DNA from: Eleusine coracana subsp. coracana
Lineage: Eukaryota; Streptophyta; Magnoliopsida; Poales; Poaceae
Reading direction: 5' to 3'
DNA length: 64,000 bases
Assembly: GCA_032690845.1 (NCBI GenBank)
Contig: CM064426.1
Location: 46,888,508 to 46,952,507 of the forward strand
Position numbers and translations under genes: made by a program. Shown here piece after piece: positions 58,191 through 64,000 of this stretch. Below the pieces are notes generated by a model that did no database searches, was not told where the DNA came from, and was given only the letters and a program-made list of their open reading frames with translations. The stretch's first letter is position 1; the number at the start of each line of letters is the position of its first letter.

Positions 58191-59532
58191 ATGAATACGT
58201 TGACAACCTCAAATGCACAAGATTAGAGAGTGAAATGCGAAAACGAATAAACTCATCCAAATGGCCAAACCCAAAGAAAAGGTGAAAAGAAGCCATCTAG
58301 CAAAGTAGGGATCATAAAACCAAGAGTTGGCCAAGAAAGCGACTTGAGACGAAAAGAATGTGAAAAGTGCAAGAAAGCGCTCAAGATCATGATATGATCC
58401 CCATCAATTTGTGGTAGGTTTCATGTAGTGCAAAATAGATCATTTTAAGTTTCTTAGCGTAATTTGTGCATGACCAAATATTTTCTCCCCCTTTGGCATT
58501 GAACTCATCAAAGAACAAGCTAACATGCAAAACATGAAAATGCAAACCTAAGGAGCTTCAACAATTATGCAAACAAGCATTTAACTTTGCTACCCATAAA
58601 CATAGAGCCATGAAATGTAAAAGCAATAGCTCACAATCATACAAAGACCAAAAATAGATAGCAAGGCATAAACACCAAGAGCTATATAAGCTAAGCAGAA
58701 AGATTGACTAGCTTAGAGAGAATCAAATTTTGCTTATCATAAGAAAATCTGCCATCACATGTGTAAGTACTCTCATCCATGGCAAAACAAGCATTAAGTG
58801 AAACTTAAGAATCTAGCTAGTTTCAATCTCAACTAGGGCACAAAGTATTCGCAGAAAATGAGCTTTACAAACGCTCACATATGCAACAAAGACTCATTTG
58901 ATCAAGTGTTTATTGTTTATCCTCATGTGTCCCATTATCCATACAGAGGGTCGCAGGACTAGGTACGGCAAACACCCTGAGGCCTCAAGTCACAATGTTT
59001 GGATTTAGCATTTGAGAATTATTCTTGATCAAAAGCATTTAGCAGATTATCCATGGTTTTTTCACAAGACAAAAGAGCATGCCTTTGCGGCAAAAGGAAC
59101 ACACGTTCCCACAATATCCCATCATGAGCTAAACATTTGCAAAGCCTTCCATTTCGCAAACACAAGGTGCCAAGGCCAAGATATCCTCTAGACTAGCCTC
59201 AATGCAAGTTTCAACAAGGATAAAAGCAATTGTACACATGGTGAGCAAGTTTTAGCAAGATTAGTTCATAAAGTTCACAAGAAGTAAGTTTACCTTTAAG
59301 ATTAGCAAGTTGCTCACATGAGTCTATAACAGGCCATCTAGAAAATCTAAGCATGAGAGATTACCATCACATCCACACAACTTAGCTCAAGCTCAATCAT
59401 AGCAAAGAGAAATGCAAGAAAGCATAAGAATCAAAGCTCATCTACCAATGCATATATTACATATGAGATGTAATGCATAAAAGGTAAGATACATATATAT
59501 AAGTGAACACCAACTCCCCCTCAAATGATGCC
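58191..59532 (-). other. Long 3' untranslated part of the second copia element
   Basis: No open frame is supported between the pol stop and the polypurine tract at 58179-58190. A second purine tract (TTTGAGGGGGAG) lies just after pol, near 59515. In SIRE-type elements an env-like ORF can occupy this place; I see none here. Confidence 0.55.
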
Positions 59533-61093
59533 TTAAGGATGATACACACCCAGTCCCCCTCGAAGAAAAGCATGTCTAGTAGCATCCAGGGGCTTGGTGA
59601 GGGTATCAGCTAGTTTATTTCTATTGTCTATGTATTTGAGCTCAACATCCCCCTTCTCAACATTGTCTCTCAGGAAGTGGAATCACCCATTGATGTGTTT
59701 GACCTTACCATGTTGGATTGGGTTTTTGGCTAAGCATATGGCACTGAAGTTATCGCACATGAGTGGAACACTCTTAAAGGTTAACCCATAGTCCCTCATG
59801 GTAGATACAACCCATAGGATTTGTGAGCAGCAGCTAGTGGTTGCTACATACTCAGCCTCTGTGGTGGATTGGGCTACACTTGACTGCTTACGAGCAGTCC
59901 AACAGATCAAATAAGTACCCAAGAAATGGCAAGTACTAGAAGTCCTGTTCCTATTAGTTCTACACCTAGCAAAGCCCGCATCCGAATACCCAATGAGATC
60001 AATAGATGAAGATGCAGAGTACCAAAGACCAAACTCAAGGGTGTATCTGAGATACCTGAAGATGCCCTTGATAGCCTTGCGATGAGTCACCCTTGGGAAA
60101 GCTTGAAAGTGAGCACAAAGACACACCGCAAAGTGTATGTTGGGTCTTGTCACTGTCAGGTACAAGAGGGAGCCAATCTTGCTCTTGTACTCCCTTTGCT
60201 CCACCGCTTCATAGTCTTCATTAGGGTCAAGTGCCGTTGTAGTGGACATTGCTATAGACAACGGCTTCACATTGACCATGTCGAACTTCTTTAGGAGATC
60301 CTTCGTGTACATGGCTTGATGTATGAAAGTGCCTTGCTTACACTACTTGATTTGAAGCCCAAGAAAGAAGGTGAGCTCGCCCATCATCGACATCTGAAAT
60401 TCACTATCCATGGTTTCCTGAAATCTGTACACAAGAACATGAGAGGAACCACCAAAGATGATATCATCCACGTAAATCTGAACCATTAGAAAGTCATTGC
60501 CATGCCTAAGAGTGAACAAGATTTTGTCAACACACCCCATGACATACCTACGCTCTAGCAAGAAAGTCTTAAGCCTAGCATACCATGCCCTAGGTGCTTG
60601 CTTTAGCCCGTACAAAGCCTTTTGAAGCTTGTACACACGGTTTGGGTATTTGTGATGCTCAAAGCCAGGTGGTTGTTTTACATAAACCTCTTCCTCTATG
60701 AAACCATTTAGGAAACCCCTCTTGACATCCATTTGATAGAGTCTAATGCTGTTACAGGCAGCAAATGCAAGAAAGATCCTAATGGCTTCTATGCGTGCAA
60801 TAGGAGCAAAGGTTTTCCCATAGTCTAAGCCCTCTACTTGACTGAAACCCTGAGCAACAAGCCTAGCCATGTTTCTAACAACCTCACCATCTTCTCCATG
60901 CTTGTTTTTAAACACCCATTTGGTTGCTATGACATTGACACCAACAGGAGGCTCTACTAGAGTCCACACTTTGTTTCTCTTAATGTTCTCCAACTCCTCA
61001 TGCATGGCATTAACCCAATGTTCGTCAGATAGTGCGTGTCCAACATCCCGGGGCTCAAAGGTTTCAACAAAGAGAGAATTAGTAAAACAGGCG
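59533..61093 (-). pseudogene. Copia reverse transcriptase and RNase H (second copia element)
   Basis: From FVETFEPRDVGHALSDEHW and NAMHEELENIKRNKVW through [55 protein letters not shown] and the intact YVDD ([14 protein letters not shown]) to MGELTFFLGLQIK, then a TAG near 60343. RNase H follows (YSDAGFARCRTNR, STTEAEYVATTSC, SAICLAKNP) and the C-terminus (LTKPLDATRHAFLRGGLG) stops at 59533. A second stop occurs near 59682. The sequence upstream of ETFEPRD is cut at about 61093. Usual SAF/YAD-type residues have drifted in places. Confidence 0.92.
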
Positions 61094-61097
61094 AGTG

Positions 61098-62000
61098 TTG
61101 GTCGTAGTTACGCTCCCACTTATATACCGTAAGAGGACGGTGTACAGTTGTAGCTCTTTTTCCCTCAGAGTATTCCAAGGTTATCGAATCCACAGGGAAC
61201 GAGCGGGACTATTACTATTAAAGGCTTACTAACAGATTGCAATGGTTGGGTTGGTGTGAATGATGACGGTGAGAGAGTGGTGGATGAATCTTATTAGAGA
61301 TGTAACAGGATAATGAAGGATTCTCTCCATAGGATTGGTTCACTAGCATGCAACCTTATTCTTATAAACTCGGATGATGATTCCAATATTCTACAAGACA
61401 TGGTGGTTTCGTTCCCCCTATTGTCACTACAAAGGTTATTAGCTCCCCAGTGGTTTCGTGCACTATGCAATGGGCAGAAGTGTACCGGCCGATACACTAA
61501 TGAAATAGATGCACAATTGAGTTCACTACATAGATTGAATTAATCAAGAGAGTATCAATAAGTATGAGAGTTACATGACCAGATCCCCGCACCAGAGAAG
61601 AGAATATGAGACTACTCGCTCATCCTCCTGCTAAGCATAGCAGAATGGTGAGAAATAGCGCTAGAACGCGCACGAGCGGATCGGCGCAACCGTCGCGCCG
61701 ATCGGTGCGACCTCCCTTCTGGTGGTTCTCGTCGGTGTTGACCAACCATCGCCGCCAATATCCTGAAACCCTAGTTCTAACAGCTGGATATCGCGATTGA
61801 TATCTCTCTCTGTCTCCTTTGGCTCTTGATAGATGTCTTCGTTTTATATCCGATGAGATTAGGTCAACTTCCACCGACTTCGACTTGTATTGGGCTGGGC
61901 CTTTGTCCTTGGACCGAATTATGCTTTTCATTGTCTTTTACCCTTCTGCGCCGATCGGCGCAGGCCCGCGCCGATCGGCGCGGCTCTATATTTGGCCCAT
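61098..62000. repeat. Unclassified TE end with GCGCCGATCGGCGC palindromes
   Basis: Starts TGTTGGTCGTAG exactly where copia coding ends, so it looks like the end of an element inserted in copia (TGTTGG / CCAACA type). On the minus strand it has a TATA-like GGTATATAAG (about 61130-61119). The palindrome GCGCCGATCGGCGC or near copies occur near 61680-61710 (an inverted pair) and 61950-61982 (a pair). No coding domain was seen. The class could not be settled. Confidence 0.45.
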
Positions 62001-63454
62001 CCTTGTTGCTCTTTGATTCCTTATACATAAATGCCCTGTTTTATACCTGTTTTTTTCAATTACATCAAAAATAGAACAACTACAAATATATGCAAATATG
62101 GGGTGAATTGTTTGTCAATACCACCAAATTAAGACGTAAAACACCCCTTTTTGGTAGATAAAATGGATAGCTAGAAACCACCAATAGTTCCTCCACACTG
62201 AGATCATTGCTACTCCTCGAGCAATACAAAATCAAATATGTAGCAAGAATCTTCACATCACCTCTCCTTCAATCAATATCAATCATCATTTTTACTTGCC
62301 CCACAAAGATTTTCTCTCACCCTCTTTCAAACCAGCCGGTACTTCATAATTGAATTTAATCAAATTACCACAAAACCTTTTCAAAAATGATTTTAGTTTT
62401 CTTTACTCATCTTTAGCATTGAGCATCATGCTATTGGTCTTCTCTAAATCTCTCAAGTGTATTTCCTTCCGTCTCCTATGTAAGCAATGATTGTATATGG
62501 ATCTTGGAGGGCTATATAACTAATTAAACCATAAATTTAACCATGTCAACAATGTGCTCAATCATGCCCACTAAGAAAGGATTTTCTAGGAAAAGAAATT
62601 TTAATGACGGAAAAGAGGAACAAAGAAGATCTAAAGAAAAAGGTTTCAATGAGAACAATGGCAAAGAGTAAGAGATAATCAACAAGCTGCTTTCTTTGAT
62701 AATCTTGCTGCATCTCAGGGAATAATTTTTTTTCTTTGTCTCTTTTTTTCTTCTTCTTTTTTTATATGCGCCAATCAGTTCCACAACTGCGCTGATTGGT
62801 GCAGTCTATATTTTTATTTCTCTTTTTTTCTTTCTTCTTCTTCCTTTTTCTTCCTCTTTATTCTATTCCCAATATGATCGGCAATTTCTGTCTTGCACCA
62901 GTAGCAAATGTTTTCTGAATCCTCTTTTTATTGAGAATATAGGTTATATCAAGGAGAAGGAAGAAGCGAAGACGTATGGTTTTCATGATAGCAAGGAATT
63001 TATATGGATAAGAATGGCTAGAAATACAGATTAATCAAATAGATCATCCTTTCCTAATTTGGTCGAAATCATGAGCAAAGAGTTGACAAGTTAATTACAA
63101 TTCAATTAATTCAAAAGTGTAGCTTGCTCTCATTCACTTGGCTTATGTAGGCATATTAGACCCTGCTTTTGCTTTGGCTTCGGATGAGTCAAAAGAAGTT
63201 TTCACAAATTCAAAGCTTAAAAGTTAAGTGATAACCAACTAATTCAAGTAATCAACCGATCAATCATCAAAAAGATAAGATAAATAATATGGGGCACTTC
63301 CAATTTGACAATCGACACTAACGTTATTAAAGACAATGCAATGATTCAAACTACATAAAGACTTTTAAAGCAACTCTCAACATCACTCATGACTCTCCTA
63401 AGCACACTTAATAAGAAAAACAAACAAAACTAAACTTAAAAACACTTAAAAACC
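62001..63454. other. AT-rich, low-information stretch of the same unclassified region
   Basis: Long pyrimidine runs occur at about 62715-62860, with another weak inverted pair gcgccaatca / tgattggtgc near 62769-62802. I see no gene. Confidence 0.4.
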
Positions 63455-63709
63455 ATGACTAATGGAAGCCCTTCCCCCACACTCAAAATTTTTAATGTCC
63501 TCATTGCAAGAGAAGAAACTCAACTAATCATGGAGACCATTCCTGTTCAAGACTTGGAAAATCCGTCTTATGTTTCTTATGAGAAAACTGTAATCCGCTT
63601 CATTCATCTCGATTACATCATAGATTCTCCGATCCACATCCCTTTGATGCCTGTAGGCACGATCCCTGTCTTGATACAATCATTCAATATTCCAGCGGCA
63701 GACAGGACA

Positions 63710-63994
63710 TCAAACTAGTGGTTGCAGACTATGATTTTCAAAACTGTAGGGGGAGACACTGTTTAAACCCCTCGGAGCCAATCGATGCGGTGGTGTTCTT
63801 TCTTCACTGTGATTGTCTCCGCTTCCCTCTACATTACCATTAACTCTTGCTGAAGTTCCTGCCTCCCTGTCATTGTTCCATTCTGCAAACATTCCCCAAT
63901 TTTCAAACTTAGGACTTCCAGAGCTTCTCTGCATATTAAAATCATCTCCCGCATATCCAGACATTCTAGGATGACCAATCTCCAAATTTTCCAA
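63710..63994 (-). other. Open frame of unknown identity (about 94 codons)
   Basis: The minus-strand frame has MSGYAGDDFNMQ, SGSPKFENWGMFAEWNN and a polar middle (VEGSGDNHSEERTPPHRLAP). It runs toward the window edge. Composition looks protein-like, possibly the start of an element-encoded protein, but I recognise no family. Confidence 0.3.
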
Positions 63995-64000
63995 ACAATC

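Noticed and set aside
63455..63718. 87-codon plus frame near the window end
   Set aside because: No recognisable domain; AT-rich flanks and no supporting homologue. Left unannotated.

Overview
This window is repeat-rich plant nuclear DNA, most likely from a grass. The reasons are the large Ty3/gypsy chromoviruses (integrase with a chromodomain-like tail), SIRE/Maximus-like Ty1/copia elements with GGACCGTCCGGT-type palindromes in their LTRs, a CACTA-type ORF1 relic, and a pervasive AT-rich background with GC-rich LTR cores. I see no intact host gene, no rRNA or tRNA gene and no satellite array. Essentially every recognisable coding piece belongs to a transposable element and carries stops, frameshifts or deletions.

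Layout. 1-1997: 3' end of a plus-strand Ty3/gypsy pol. 1998-6809: its LTR, carrying a 646-bp non-autonomous Helitron. 6810-7088: a copia RT fragment. 7089-7313: an LTR tail that starts a second plus-strand unit, followed by its PBS and leader. 7433-24658: a nearly full-length minus-strand gypsy element inserted in that leader; a 2.3-kb LTR element with two 920-bp LTRs sits inside its 5' LTR. 24659-29923: rest of the plus unit (leader, extra ORF, gag, deleted pol). 29924-34845: its 3' LTR, with the same Helitron. 34846-40648: minus-strand copia element (RT, IN, PR, gag-like region, PBS, 5' LTR) into which the gypsy unit is embedded. 40649-49241: a decayed CACTA ORF1 region interrupted by a perfect solo gypsy LTR (41313-45198, TSD TGTTT). 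49292-55258: third gypsy remnant (minus; extra-ORF relic, leader, PBS, LTR). 55259-61093: copia LTR pieces plus the 3' half of a second minus-strand copia. 61098-64000: unclassified TE-like DNA.

Main observations. (1) Positions 1-7088 repeat 27946-35124 across three unrelated parts (gypsy pol, LTR, copia RT), so the plus-strand block is a tandem duplication with a breakpoint at 7088/7089. (2) The gypsy leaders carry three roughly 99-102-nt modules, each with two hairpins; substitutions within and between elements preserve pairing. (3) The same elements encode an extra sense ORF before gag, with an acidic end and, in two copies, a related N-terminal domain. A shared CAG|GTAYACTAAC motif and AG|ATG-type sites in front of both the extra ORF and gag suggest expression by alternative splicing. 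(4) Several LTR families share short hairpins with paired substitutions. The first three could be parts of one RNA-level expression or packaging scheme; this is inference from sequence only.
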